Assembly (NCBI GenBank): GCA_963778775.1
Contig: CAVZVX010000192.1
Span: forward strand, 1 to 64,000
Direction of reading: 5' to 3'
DNA length: 64,000 nt
Source of the DNA: UBA1306 sp963778775
Lineage (GTDB): Bacteria; Spirochaetota; Spirochaetia; Treponematales; Rectinemataceae
In this document: piece by piece, positions 1 through 10,115 of the stretch
How the letters are laid out: every line of letters starts with the position of its first letter
How positions within the stretch are numbered: position 1 is the first letter of the stretch
Notes under the pieces: model-generated
Databases searched by the model: none
Seen by the model: the letters and a program-made list of their open reading frames with translations, nothing else
Told to the model about the DNA's origin: nothing
Translations under genes and position numbers: made by a program

Positions 1-613
1 TATGTCATATTTGCTCAACTAGTACGTATTGCTGGTACCTACGCCTGCGAAAATCCCTACACCCTCGGCGTGCTCAAAAAGGATTGGGGTTTCAAAGGCT
101 TCGTTGTCTCCGACTGGGGCGGAACCCAAAGCACGGTGGCCGCGGCCATGGCCGGCCTCGATATCGAGATGCCCGGGAACGACTCCTTCGGCGCGCCGCT
201 CAAGAAAGCTGTCGAAGACGGCCAGGTTCCCGATCGACCGCCTCAATGACATGGTGCATCGCATCCTGCGCACTGAGTTCGACTCCGGCATTGTCGACGA
301 TCCGCCGCAGCCCGAGTCTCCCAACGTCATGGAGGGCTTCCGAGATTGCGCAGAAAACCGAAGAGCGCGGCGCGGTTCTCCTCAAGAACCAGGGCGCCGT
401 ACCTGCCGCTCAACGCCGCTTCCATCAAGTCCATCGCCGTCATCGGCGGCCACGCCGACGTTGGCGTCATGTCAGGCGGAGGCTCGTCGCAGGTCTCGCC
501 CGCTGGAGACAACCCCGTTCCACCTCCCCCGGAGCTGATGAGGAATCCACTCGCGAGCTTCATGTTGATCCAGGTCTACCACCGTTCTGCCCCGCTTAAG
601 GGAATCTATCCCG
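1..613 (+). pseudogene. GH3 beta-glucosidase remnant, frameshifted and truncated
   Basis: Glycoside hydrolase family 3 sequence can be followed through four frame segments. Frame 1 (1-230) has the nucleophile motif GFVVSDWGG followed by AGLDIEMPG. Frame 2 (about 215-345) has RLNDMVHRILR. Frame 3 (about 340-400) has ERGAVLLKNQG. Frame 1 again (about 400-610) has LPLNAASIKSIAVIGGHADV and SGGGSSQV. These are the end of the catalytic barrel and the start of the C-terminal alpha/beta domain, in the right order with nothing large missing. The start lies before the window, and similarity stops near 600, where the next protein begins in another frame. It cannot make an intact enzyme as read. It is either a decayed gene or error-rich or chimeric sequence at a contig edge; the similar base composition does not decide between these. 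Confidence 0.8.
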
Positions 614-700
614 CTCAAGCGGACGAGCGCCCCCGACTCCCCTCTCGCCAAAGGGGGCTGGGACCAGGCCGAGCTTCAGCCGGCCGTCACGGTTGCGCCC

Positions 701-3700
701 TTGTATAACGGCATCTGGGCGCTTTCCGGGAGCGCGACCATGCCCCTCGGCATCGTCGACAATAGGCCTCCCAAGATCGTCGCGTCCTTCCCGGCCTCGA
801 AGTGGGGTCCGGCCTATATATCGCCGAACAACGACGGGATTCAGGACACGCTCGACATTCCCGTCAAGATTACCGATCGGCGTTACGTCGTCGGCTGGAC
901 CCTCAGCATCGCCGACGACAAGGGAAACGTGGTCCGTAAGATATTCAACAAGGAATCCAGGCCGGAGACCGAAGGGCTCAAGGGCTTCATGGATCGCCTG
1001 ACCTACGTGAAGAAGGGCGTTCCCATACCGGACAAGCTCGTCTGGAACGGCGTGACCGATGCCGGAAAGGTCGCGCCCGATGGCGCCTATTCGGCCACAA
1101 TCGAGGCAGTCAACGACAACGGCTATCGCGGGAGCGTCGGGCCCTTCCCCGTCGTCGTGAAAGTCGCCGCGCCCACGGTCCAGATCGCCGTTCCCGAAAA
1201 TCCCGCAATCTTCAGCCCGGACGGCAACAGCAGCAAGGAAACCCTCCTTATAAAGCTCTCGGGCTCGGTCGAGGACCTTTGGGCGGCCCGCGTGACGGAT
1301 ACCTTGGGGAAGGCGATCAGAACCCTCAAGTTCGAGAACTCGGCCCCGACGGATTGGATATGGGATGGCAAAGACGATGATGGCAAGGTTGTTTCCGACG
1401 GCGTTTATTCGTTCTCGATCGCGTCCACCGACAGGGCCGGCAATTCCGTCTCGAAGCGCTTCGACAACATCATCGTCGATACTCAGCAGCCTCCGATCGG
1501 CCTCGTGATAGACTTGGCGGCCTTCAGTCCCAGCGCAGGCAGCCTCAAGAAAGCCGTCAATCTTTTCCCCAGCGTCCCGATCAAGACGGGCATAGTGGGC
1601 TGGAAGCTCTCGGTCCTCGACAAGAACAAGCGCGAGGTTTGGTCTCAATCCGGCCAAGACGGCGCCTCCCTCAAGGACCGCGTGCCCTTCGACGGCCGCG
1701 ACCAGGCTTCGCTCAAAGTCCTGCCCGAGGGCCAATATCAGGCCCTCCTGTCCGTTACCTATCTCAACGGCTACAGTCCCCAGGCGAGTTCGCCTAATTT
1801 CACGCTCGATATAACCCCTCCTTCGGGAACCGTAAGAGCCGACAGGCCGGCCTTCAACCCAGCCGGCTCTCTCGGCCAGAATAGCGTCCATTTCCTCGAG
1901 AAAGGCGTAAAGAACGCCAATTGGACAGGAGAGGTTACCGGGTCCGACGGCAGCGTCGTCCGCAGATTCTCCTTTTCGCCTCTGCCCGATCCCGACGTCG
2001 AGTGGGACGGTACCGACGATGCGGGTAAGCCGGTCCAAGACGGGGTCTACTCATATGTCCTCAGGGCCCTCGACGGCGCCGGCAACTCCTTCGCATCGAC
2101 GCCGGTCTCGGTCTCGATCGATACCGCCAAAAAGGCCGTGCGCCTCATAGCCGACCTCAAGGCCTTCAGCCCCCTGCCGGGTAGCGCTAAGGATAGGTTG
2201 ACGCTGACGGCGCAAGTGCTTTCCAACGACAAGGTCCGGTCCTACGAGCTCTCCATCGCCGCCCTCGACGCGACGGGAGCGCCGGTCGGCCCGGCCGTCC
2301 GTTCATGGAAGGACGACCGGGGCGTTCCCGCGACTTTCGTTTGGGACGGCCGCACCGACGCGGGGAGCAGGGCCCCGGACGGCCGCTACTCGGCTTCTCT
2401 CGCCGTTTCCTACCTCAATGGCGACGCCGCCGCAGCCGCTACGCCCGGCATTCTCCTCCGCACGGTCGCCCCTTCAATCACGGTAAGCGCCTCGCCTCTT
2501 CTATTTTCGCCCACCGAGACGAGCAGGATTCGCGTCGTGCATTTCTCCCAGAAGTCCGTTCCCGGCGACGACTGGGCAGGCGCTCTCACCGGGCCGGACG
2601 GCAAGCAGGTCAGGACCTGGAGCTGGAAGGGCGAGGCTGCCGACTTCGTCTGGGACGGCACCGACGAGGCGGGCAACACCGTTCCCGACGGCTCCTATCG
2701 GTATGATGTCGTCTCCGTCGACGCCGCAGGCAACAAGGGCTCGGGCTCCGTTCCCTCGGTCGTCGTCGACCAACGCCCGGTGCAGGTCTTCGTCACCGCC
2801 GACGACCTGGGCATATCGCCCAACGGAGACGGCATCAAGGACACGGAGACCTTCCACCTCATAGTCAAGCTCCGTGAGGGCATCGATGCCTGGCATTTCG
2901 CCGTGGTGGACAAGGACGGCGTCGAGAAGAGCGTCTTCGGAGGAAAGGGCAACGACGTGCCCAATACGATCGTCTGGGACGGACACGATACCGCGGGGGC
3001 CGTGGTCGACGGTTATTACACAGGGTTCTTCTCGGTCGATTACCTGAAGGGCGATCACGCCGAGGCGCGGACGGCCAAAATCCTCGTGGACACCGCGCCT
3101 CCCAAGGCCCAGGTGAGCCTGACTCCCCAGCCATTCAGCCCGGATAACGACAGCAACAACAACGACCTGACCATAGGCCTCGACGTCGCCAGCCCTGCCG
3201 ATATAGCCCAATGGAGCCTGCAGATCCACGAGATCGCGGTGGTGGAAGGAGCCGCCCCGGGCTCCACGCCGGGCGACCGCATCTTCAAATCCTGGAGCGG
3301 AACCGGCAGCCCCGCCAAAACCATCGTGTGGGACGGCCGTTCCGACGAAGGCGAGCTGGTCGAGTCCGCGACGGATTATCCCTTCGTCTTCACGGTCACC
3401 GACGTCTTGGGAAATTCCAACAAGGTGCAAGGAGCGATTTCCGTCGATGTCCTCGTCATCCGCGACGGCGACAAGCTCAAGATAAGGGTGCCCTCCATCG
3501 TCTTCAGGGCCAACGGAGCCGACTTCAACGGTCTCGACGCCGACACGGTCGCGAACAACAACAAGGTCATACAGCGCATCGCTCAGATACTGAACAAGTT
3601 CAAGGATTACGCGATCCTCATCGAGGGTCACGCGAACAGCGTCGGCAAGATCGAAGGCTCAAGCGCGGCCGCCATAGCGAACGAGGAGACCAAGGAGCTC

Positions 3701-3910
3701 ATCCCCCTCTCGACGGGCCGCGCCGAGCTCGTAAAGAAGCTCCTGACCGACGACGGCGTCGATCCGAAACGCCTCAGCACCGCGGGCATGGGCTCGAGCG
3801 AGCCCGTAGTCGACTTCAAGGACGCGCAGAACCGCTGGAAGAACAGGCGAGTCGAGTTCGTCCTGATAAGGAATCAGCCTCCCGCGGCGGCGCCGACCGC
3901 GGTGCAATAG
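701..3910 (+). CDS. Giant FlgD-like repeat protein with C-terminal OmpA domain
   Basis: As read this is 1069 residues from a TTG, but the frame is open from 569 and the residues before 701 (ending SPLAKGGWDQAELQPAV) look like part of the same protein, so the native start is probably lost. About eight repeats end in a W/F-DG-x-D-x-G-x-x-x-x-DGxY-type motif (for example WDGKDDDGKVVSDGVYSF and WDGTDDAGKPVQDGVYSY), the pattern of FlgD Ig-like modules. The last ~120 residues are an OmpA/MotB peptidoglycan-binding domain (ILIEGHANS, STGRAELVKKLL, NRRVEFVLI). The likely role is a surface or periplasmic protein anchored to the cell wall. No signal peptide is visible because the N terminus is missing. 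It converges with the antiporter gene downstream, 42 bp away. Confidence 0.85.
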   Translation: MYNGIWALSGSATMPLGIVDNRPPKIVASFPASKWGPAYISPNNDGIQDTLDIPVKITDRRYVVGWTLSIADDKGNVVRKIFNKESRPETEGLKGFMDRLTYVKKGVPIPDKLVWNGVTDAGKVAPDGAYSATIEAVNDNGYRGSVGPFPVVVKVAAPTVQIAVPENPAIFSPDGNSSKETLLIKLSGSVEDLWAARVTDTLGKAIRTLKFENSAPTDWIWDGKDDDGKVVSDGVYSFSIASTDRAGNSVSKRFDNIIVDTQQPPIGLVIDLAAFSPSAGSLKKAVNLFPSVPIKTGIVGWKLSVLDKNKREVWSQSGQDGASLKDRVPFDGRDQASLKVLPEGQYQALLSVTYLNGYSPQASSPNFTLDITPPSGTVRADRPAFNPAGSLGQNSVHFLEKGVKNANWTGEVTGSDGSVVRRFSFSPLPDPDVEWDGTDDAGKPVQDGVYSYVLRALDGAGNSFASTPVSVSIDTAKKAVRLIADLKAFSPLPGSAKDRLTLTAQVLSNDKVRSYELSIAALDATGAPVGPAVRSWKDDRGVPATFVWDGRTDAGSRAPDGRYSASLAVSYLNGDAAAAATPGILLRTVAPSITVSASPLLFSPTETSRIRVVHFSQKSVPGDDWAGALTGPDGKQVRTWSWKGEAADFVWDGTDEAGNTVPDGSYRYDVVSVDAAGNKGSGSVPSVVVDQRPVQVFVTADDLGISPNGDGIKDTETFHLIVKLREGIDAWHFAVVDKDGVEKSVFGGKGNDVPNTIVWDGHDTAGAVVDGYYTGFFSVDYLKGDHAEARTAKILVDTAPPKAQVSLTPQPFSPDNDSNNNDLTIGLDVASPADIAQWSLQIHEIAVVEGAAPGSTPGDRIFKSWSGTGSPAKTIVWDGRSDEGELVESATDYPFVFTVTDVLGNSNKVQGAISVDVLVIRDGDKLKIRVPSIVFRANGADFNGLDADTVANNNKVIQRIAQILNKFKDYAILIEGHANSVGKIEGSSAAAIANEETKELIPLSTGRAELVKKLLTDDGVDPKRLSTAGMGSSEPVVDFKDAQNRWKNRRVEFVLIRNQPPAAAPTAVQ

Positions 3911-3952
3911 ATTCTCCGGGGGAAAGCCTTACGCGAAACAGGGCGCAGCCCC

Positions 3953-6418
3953 TCAACCTCGGCCTTCCTCCCCGAGCCCGAGGCGCTCGGCTATCCGGCC
4001 GTCCTTCAGGAGCCTGGCTATCTCTCCCAGGACTCTCAGGTGCTCTTCGGGGCTCTGCGATACGGGCGCGCAGAGAAGGACGATGAGGCGCGCGGGCGTC
4101 TCGAGGGAAAGCAGGGGAAGGCCCTCCGGTCTCGCGCCGAAGAAGAGCAGGGGCTCCTCGGCTTCCTCCACGTGGGCGTGAAGAAGGAGGACGCCGGGCT
4201 CGAGCTCGATGGGCTGCCTCTGTGCTATGCCCGTGAAAAGGGTCGAAAGGCGCCCCAAGGTCCTGCGGTCGCCGTCGAATTGCATGCGTAAAAGCTCTCG
4301 AATCGCATCGTTGATCGAAGTCTCCCGCATCTTCCGCATGACCCTGCCCTCGGCGAAGGCCCGCTCGAGGATGTCGCTCGCTCGGTTCGAGCGAACCGTA
4401 GAGTCGGTCCCGGATCCTTCCGCGCCGACCGGAAGGAAGAAGAGGAGAAGGCCGATGTCCGGCCTCTCCTCTCCCAGGCGGTGGGGTAGCTTCTCGACGG
4501 CAGGATGCCACGCGGCCTCGCCTGGCCTTGCGCTGAAGAGCACGAAAACCTGGCTTCCCTGGCCCCTGGGGGGCAGGGAAGCGCCGAAGGATTTCCAGGA
4601 TTCAAGCTCGACGATCTGCGGCCGGAGGCGGGAGCGATACGCGGCTATCGCGGCGCCCACCGCGGGCCCGTCAGGTTTCTGAGTATAGATCGTCAGCCTC
4701 GAGCCCGTCTGCGATACGAAGTCGGCAAGATAGGCCATGCCGCGCCCGAAACCGGGATGGCGCTCGATCAGGGGCGGAAGGACGAGGCTGGTCTGAGAGA
4801 CTTTGCCCGGCGGACTCGTAATCCTCGCGACTACCACGAGTTCCGGAGCGTCGCGGACGACCTGATCGATCGAGCCGCCGAAGAAGGCCTGCGAAAGCTT
4901 CGGCGCCTTGTTCCAACCGAGTATGATCGCCTCGGCCCGATCCTCCAACGCGGCCTGCATGATGCCTTCCGAGACGGTGGCGCCGACTCGCGTCGCGGGG
5001 ATTACCGGGACGCCGGCGGATACGCCCTGGACGACGGCCTGGGCGAGGCCGTCTTCGGCGTCGGCTATCTCGAGCCTCGTGTCGGCCGACTCGGGAACGA
5101 TCGCGACCGGATATATGGGCTCCGAGCTCCGCCTGTTCCGCATGAGGAAGGCGAAGGCGATCAAGTCGTGAATGGAGGAAGGATTGGATATCGCGACGAG
5201 GACGCGCTCCGGGGCTCGGTCCGTCGTCCCTTGCCGTTCCCCGCGGGCGGCCGCGAGCCGCTTGCCCGACCGTCCCGCTTCCAGCGTCCCGACGAGGCCG
5301 CTCGCCAGTACGAGCAATATCGCCCCATCGAGCACCGGTTGGCCGAAGAGGCGGAGCTTGAAGCCTACGATCGCCGCCGCGATCATCGCCGGCGAGCGAT
5401 TGACCGAAAGGCCGAAGAGCAGGCGACGCTCGTCCTTCCCGTAGCCGAGGACGCGTCCCGCGCCGCGCGCGGCGAGCCACTTCGAGACGACGGCGAGGAC
5501 GGTCATCGCGATAACCGGGCCGATGGCGCCGATGCTTCCCCAGGAGGCTCCGGGCTCGGCGAGCAAGCCGGCGTAGATCATGAGAAAAGGCACGAAGAGC
5601 GAGTCGCCGGCGAAGCGCAGGCGGTTCATCACGGTACCCGACGCGGGGATGAAGCGATTGAGGAGGAGTCCCGCGACGAAGGCGCCGACGAAGGGCTCGA
5701 GGCCGGCGAGGCGCGAAGTGAAGGCGCAGATGAAGGCCAGGGCCAGCACGAAAACGAACTCGATGGTCCCGTCCCCCTTCGCCTTGCGGAAGAAAAGCTC
5801 GGCCGCCCTCGGAACGAGGAGGACGACGAACAGGGCCCAGGCGAGGGCGATCCCTACCGCCCGCGCCCAGCCGAGCCAGTCGCCGCCTCCCTGCGAAACG
5901 CGCGCCACGACGGCGAGGACGCCTGTGGCGGTCGCATCCGTCAGGAGCACGGCGCTCGCCGCCGCGATCGCCGGGCGCTGCCTCGCGACGCCGAGCCTCG
6001 CGACGAGAGTGTGGGGAACGAGAGTGTAGAAAGAGAATAGGCAGCCTAGGAGAAGGGCCGAGAGCATCCCCATGGCGAAGATGGAGAGGCCCGTCGCCAG
6101 GCCCATGGCGAAGGGCAGGCCGAAGGTGAAGGCATAGAAGATCGATGACGATCTCGGCTCGCGCCTTTGCCCTACGACGTCCAGCTCGGCGCCCGCGGAG
6201 AATAAGACGAACATGATTCCCGTCGAGCCCAGGAACTCGATCGCCGAATTCTCGGCGATCAGATCGAGGATATGAGGCCCGACGAGGATGCCGGCGAGGG
6301 CCAGGACGGCGATCTTCGGCAGGTTTACCCGTTCCGCCAGAAAGGTCGCCACGAGGATTATCGCGAGCAGCGCGGCGAAGGCACCGACGGGGTCGGTCAG
6401 GGGGAGCGTGATATGCAC
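3953..6418 (-). CDS. Cation:proton antiporter (CPA2/Kef type) with USP-like and EIIA-like C-terminal domains
   Basis: An 821-residue protein. Residues 1 to about 390 are a dozen hydrophobic segments of the Na+/H+ exchanger fold (early LAERVNLPKIAVLALAGILV, then STGIMFVLFSAGAELD). About 400-680 is cytoplasmic with universal-stress-protein character (RVLVAISNPSSIHDLIAFAF). The last ~130 residues resemble a PTS EIIA type-2 domain (SINDAIRELL, then GVLLLHAHVEEAEEPLLFFG), and the His in LLHAHV may match the phosphorylatable His. Monovalent cation/proton exchange at the inner membrane is expected, possibly gated by nucleotide or phosphoryl signals. The ATG lies 85 bp from the end of murB on the same strand. 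Antiport is well supported; the ion and the regulatory function are not. Confidence 0.85.
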   Translation of the reverse strand: MHITLPLTDPVGAFAALLAIILVATFLAERVNLPKIAVLALAGILVGPHILDLIAENSAIEFLGSTGIMFVLFSAGAELDVVGQRREPRSSSIFYAFTFGLPFAMGLATGLSIFAMGMLSALLLGCLFSFYTLVPHTLVARLGVARQRPAIAAASAVLLTDATATGVLAVVARVSQGGGDWLGWARAVGIALAWALFVVLLVPRAAELFFRKAKGDGTIEFVFVLALAFICAFTSRLAGLEPFVGAFVAGLLLNRFIPASGTVMNRLRFAGDSLFVPFLMIYAGLLAEPGASWGSIGAIGPVIAMTVLAVVSKWLAARGAGRVLGYGKDERRLLFGLSVNRSPAMIAAAIVGFKLRLFGQPVLDGAILLVLASGLVGTLEAGRSGKRLAAARGERQGTTDRAPERVLVAISNPSSIHDLIAFAFLMRNRRSSEPIYPVAIVPESADTRLEIADAEDGLAQAVVQGVSAGVPVIPATRVGATVSEGIMQAALEDRAEAIILGWNKAPKLSQAFFGGSIDQVVRDAPELVVVARITSPPGKVSQTSLVLPPLIERHPGFGRGMAYLADFVSQTGSRLTIYTQKPDGPAVGAAIAAYRSRLRPQIVELESWKSFGASLPPRGQGSQVFVLFSARPGEAAWHPAVEKLPHRLGEERPDIGLLLFFLPVGAEGSGTDSTVRSNRASDILERAFAEGRVMRKMRETSINDAIRELLRMQFDGDRRTLGRLSTLFTGIAQRQPIELEPGVLLLHAHVEEAEEPLLFFGARPEGLPLLSLETPARLIVLLCAPVSQSPEEHLRVLGEIARLLKDGRIAERLGLGEEGRG

Positions 6419-6503
6419 TCCCTTAATTTATGGCGGATATCGCGCGCCCGCAAGTCGAATACCGATTTCTCCCGGCCGATGCGTCTCCTACCCGCCTCTC
6501 CCT

Positions 6504-7454
6504 TCAGAACGCTCCTATCATCAGCACTTCGCTCTCGAGCTCGACGCCGAGCTTTTCGCGGGCCTCGCGCCGCGTCAGCTCGATGAGCGCGCGCATGTCG
6601 GCGGCCGCGGCATGCCCGGAGTTGACGAAGATATTGGCGTGCCAAGGCGAGACCAGGGCGTCGCCCACGCTCCGGCCGCGAAGCCCGAGGCCGTCGAGGA
6701 GCTTGCCCGTGGGCGCTCCGAGGCTTCGGTCGTTCTTGAAGACGGAGCCGGCCGATGGCAGGCGGAAATGGCCCTTGGCTTCGCGATCGGCCAGCCTCTC
6801 GCGCATGACGCGCGCGACGCGGGCCGCGGCCTGATCCTCCATCCGCGTCAAGAGGAAGGCGGTCTCGAGGATGAGCTCGCCGGCCCCGGTCCCGCCCAGC
6901 TGGTAGGGCGAGCGCTTGTAAGACCACTCGGCCGCGGCGATCGGGCGTCGCGATGCGCCGCCTCCGGCGCGCGCGGAGAGCGCCCAGGAGAGGACCTGCG
7001 ACACCTCGCGCTCGTAGCAGCGCGCGTTCATGAAGACCGCGCCGCCGACCGACCCGGGCATGCCCGCGAAGTCCTCGAGGCCGGCCATGCCCTTGGCCAA
7101 GGCATCGAGGCAGAGCTCGTCCATGGAGAGGCCGGCGCCCGCGATGAGGATCGCGGTGGCCGGATCGTCCGCGGCCTCGGTCCGTACCGAGCGCAACCGC
7201 GAGGTATCCAGGACGATGCCGCGAATGCCTTTGTCGCCGACTAGTATGTTCGCCCCTCCGCCCAGTATGAAGAGGGGGATGCCTTCGGCCCAAGCGGCTG
7301 ATTCCAGGGCGACGGCCGAGGAAGCGTCCTCGGGGCGTACGAAGAGTTCGGCGGGGCCGCCGATCCGAAAGCTGGTGTGGTGGGCCATGGGCTCGTCCCA
7401 TCTGATCTCGGCCCTTATATTGATTTTTTGCATGAAGTCTCTTAGTGTGGGCAT
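6504..7454 (-). CDS. murB: UDP-N-acetylenolpyruvoylglucosamine reductase
   Basis: A 316-residue protein that reduces UDP-GlcNAc-enolpyruvate to UDP-MurNAc with NADPH and FAD in peptidoglycan synthesis. FAD-binding motifs are present (AHHTSFRIGGPAELFVRP, ILGGGANILVGD, and the MPGSVGGAVFMNARCY segment). The C-terminal domain has the AGSVFKN catalytic Ser region followed by LLDGLGLRGRSVGDA, so it is a compact MurB. The start at 7454 lacks a Shine-Dalgarno sequence but lies 6 bp after a -10-like TAAGAT, so the mRNA is probably leaderless. It is divergent from cysS, and the two 5' regions overlap. Confidence 0.95.
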   Translation of the reverse strand: MPTLRDFMQKINIRAEIRWDEPMAHHTSFRIGGPAELFVRPEDASSAVALESAAWAEGIPLFILGGGANILVGDKGIRGIVLDTSRLRSVRTEAADDPATAILIAGAGLSMDELCLDALAKGMAGLEDFAGMPGSVGGAVFMNARCYEREVSQVLSWALSARAGGGASRRPIAAAEWSYKRSPYQLGGTGAGELILETAFLLTRMEDQAAARVARVMRERLADREAKGHFRLPSAGSVFKNDRSLGAPTGKLLDGLGLRGRSVGDALVSPWHANIFVNSGHAAAADMRALIELTRREAREKLGVELESEVLMIGAF

Positions 7455-7460
7455 GTATCG

Positions 7461-7489
7461 ATCTTACTCGCCGCACCCGGAGGCAGTCC

Positions 7490-7490
<1 letters not shown>
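7461..7490 (-). promoter_or_regulatory. Putative promoter for leaderless murB
   Basis: On the minus strand, TGGACT (7490-7485) is followed by 18 bp, then TAAGAT (7466-7461), then 6 bp to the murB ATG at 7454. Transcription would start at or next to the start codon. The -35 box overlaps the cysS start codon and the spacer covers the cysS ribosome-binding site. Confidence 0.5.
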
Positions 7491-8923
<1,433 letters not shown>

Positions 8924-8962
8924 GTCTCCGGTGGGCACGGTCGTAACCCGGAGGATACGGCA

Positions 8963-9496
8963 TTGTTTTCAAGTATCGGGCCACCTGGGCCCGAAGACCT
9001 TCGCCGTCTCTACGACGCGGCCGCGCCCCTCCTCCTCCGAATCGCGGCGCGCATCGCCGGCAGTTCCGAGGCGGGGGAGGATATAGTTCATGATGCCTTC
9101 GTGCGCCTTGTCGAGAAGCGCATATCCTTCCCGACGATGGACGATGCCAAGTTCTGGCTCATCCGGGTAACCAAGAACGGCGCTCTCAACTACGCGAAGC
9201 GCAAGGGTCGCGAGACCAGGGCATATGAACGCTGGTGGCGGGGCGAGAAGGAAAGCGTCGGGGGCGCGGATGAAGTGGTTTTGAGGACCGAGTCCTCCGA
9301 GGAACTCAAGCGGGGGCTCGAATCCCTGCCCGAGGGGCTCAAGGCGGTGCTCGTCCTCAAGGAGTACGGCGGTTTGAGTTATAAGGAGATAGGGCGCGCG
9401 CTGGGGATCAGCGAGGGCAACGTAAAGGTCCGAGCCTTCCGAGCGCGCGAGGCTTTGTTCAATAAGCTCCGGGAGGGTTCCAAGGATGTGTCCTGA
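8963..9496 (+). CDS. ECF-type RNA polymerase sigma factor
   Basis: A 177-residue sigma-70 family protein with region 2 (GEDIVHDAFVRLVEK, then FWLIRVTKNGALNYAKR) and region 4 (LPEGLKAVLVLKEYGGLSYK, then EIGRALGISEGNVKVRAFRA). The start is a TTG preceded by CCCGGAGGA at good spacing. Its last 11 bases overlap an anti-sigma gene, so it is expected to be held inactive by that membrane protein and released by an envelope signal. The regulon cannot be told from the sequence. Confidence 0.93.
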   Translation: MFSSIGPPGPEDLRRLYDAAAPLLLRIAARIAGSSEAGEDIVHDAFVRLVEKRISFPTMDDAKFWLIRVTKNGALNYAKRKGRETRAYERWWRGEKESVGGADEVVLRTESSEELKRGLESLPEGLKAVLVLKEYGGLSYKEIGRALGISEGNVKVRAFRAREALFNKLREGSKDVS

Positions 9497-10115
9497 CCGC
9501 GATCTCATCTCTGCCTTCGTGGACGGCGAGGTACCAAGCCCATGGCGCGAGCGGATCGAAGAGCATTTGGCTTCATGCGGCGATTGCGCCTCTCTTGCTT
9601 CCGGCTATGCCGCCCTCGGCGAAAGGCTCAGGGCCGATCCCCTCGCCGACGAAGCCGCCGCCCTCGCTCGGGGACGCGCTCGGCTCGATGCCCTGCTCGA
9701 TCGCCTGTCGGCCGGCGGCGATTCGGAAACGTCTGCCATCGATGGGAAGGTCTTCGTCGTCTCTCGAAAGGCCTGGCGCCGCTCGGTCAGCCTACCGCTG
9801 CCTCTGGCCGCCGCCGCCGCCATACTCGTCCTCCTCCTCGGGGGGGCCACTACTCTTCTTGCGCTGAGGCCGGGCAAGGGCGGCGCAGCGATACAGGCGG
9901 TCGCCTCCGGCGAGATCGCGCCTCCGGCCTCGCAGCCGCGGGCCCAAGCGGCGAGCATGGATCAACTCTTACGCTATCTCGACGCCCAGGGCGGCCAGGT
10001 GACCTTGACTATCAAGTTGCCCGATGAGACGACCTTCGGAAGCGCCGGGAAGCCGGTCATAATGCGCTCCGGCCAGGTCGTGAAGGGGATGCCGGTCGGA
10101 GGAAGCTCGCCTTGA
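9486..10115 (+). CDS. Zinc-binding anti-sigma factor, single membrane span
   Basis: A 209-residue protein. The N terminus (DRDLISAFVDGEVPSPWRE, then HLASCGDC) has the H-x3-C-x2-C signature of ZAS/zf-HC2 anti-sigma factors. A hydrophobic segment at about residues 100-120 (PLAAAAAILVLLLGGATTLL) is a transmembrane helix, leaving an extracytoplasmic C-terminal domain of ~90 residues. The ATG at 9486 lies inside the sigma gene, indicating coupled translation. It should bind and inhibit the upstream ECF sigma factor at the inner membrane. Confidence 0.88.
   Translation: MCPDRDLISAFVDGEVPSPWRERIEEHLASCGDCASLASGYAALGERLRADPLADEAAALARGRARLDALLDRLSAGGDSETSAIDGKVFVVSRKAWRRSVSLPLPLAAAAAILVLLLGGATTLLALRPGKGGAAIQAVASGEIAPPASQPRAQAASMDQLLRYLDAQGGQVTLTIKLPDETTFGSAGKPVIMRSGQVVKGMPVGGSSP

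Noticed and set aside
596..2038. Long minus-strand open frame (480 codons) opposite the FlgD/OmpA gene
   Set aside because: Shadow of the GC-rich repeat gene; no recognisable domains and no ribosome-binding site.
4505..6040. Long plus-strand open frame inside the antiporter gene
   Set aside because: Extremely Arg/Asp/Glu-rich antisense shadow; the opposite strand has clear membrane and regulatory domains.
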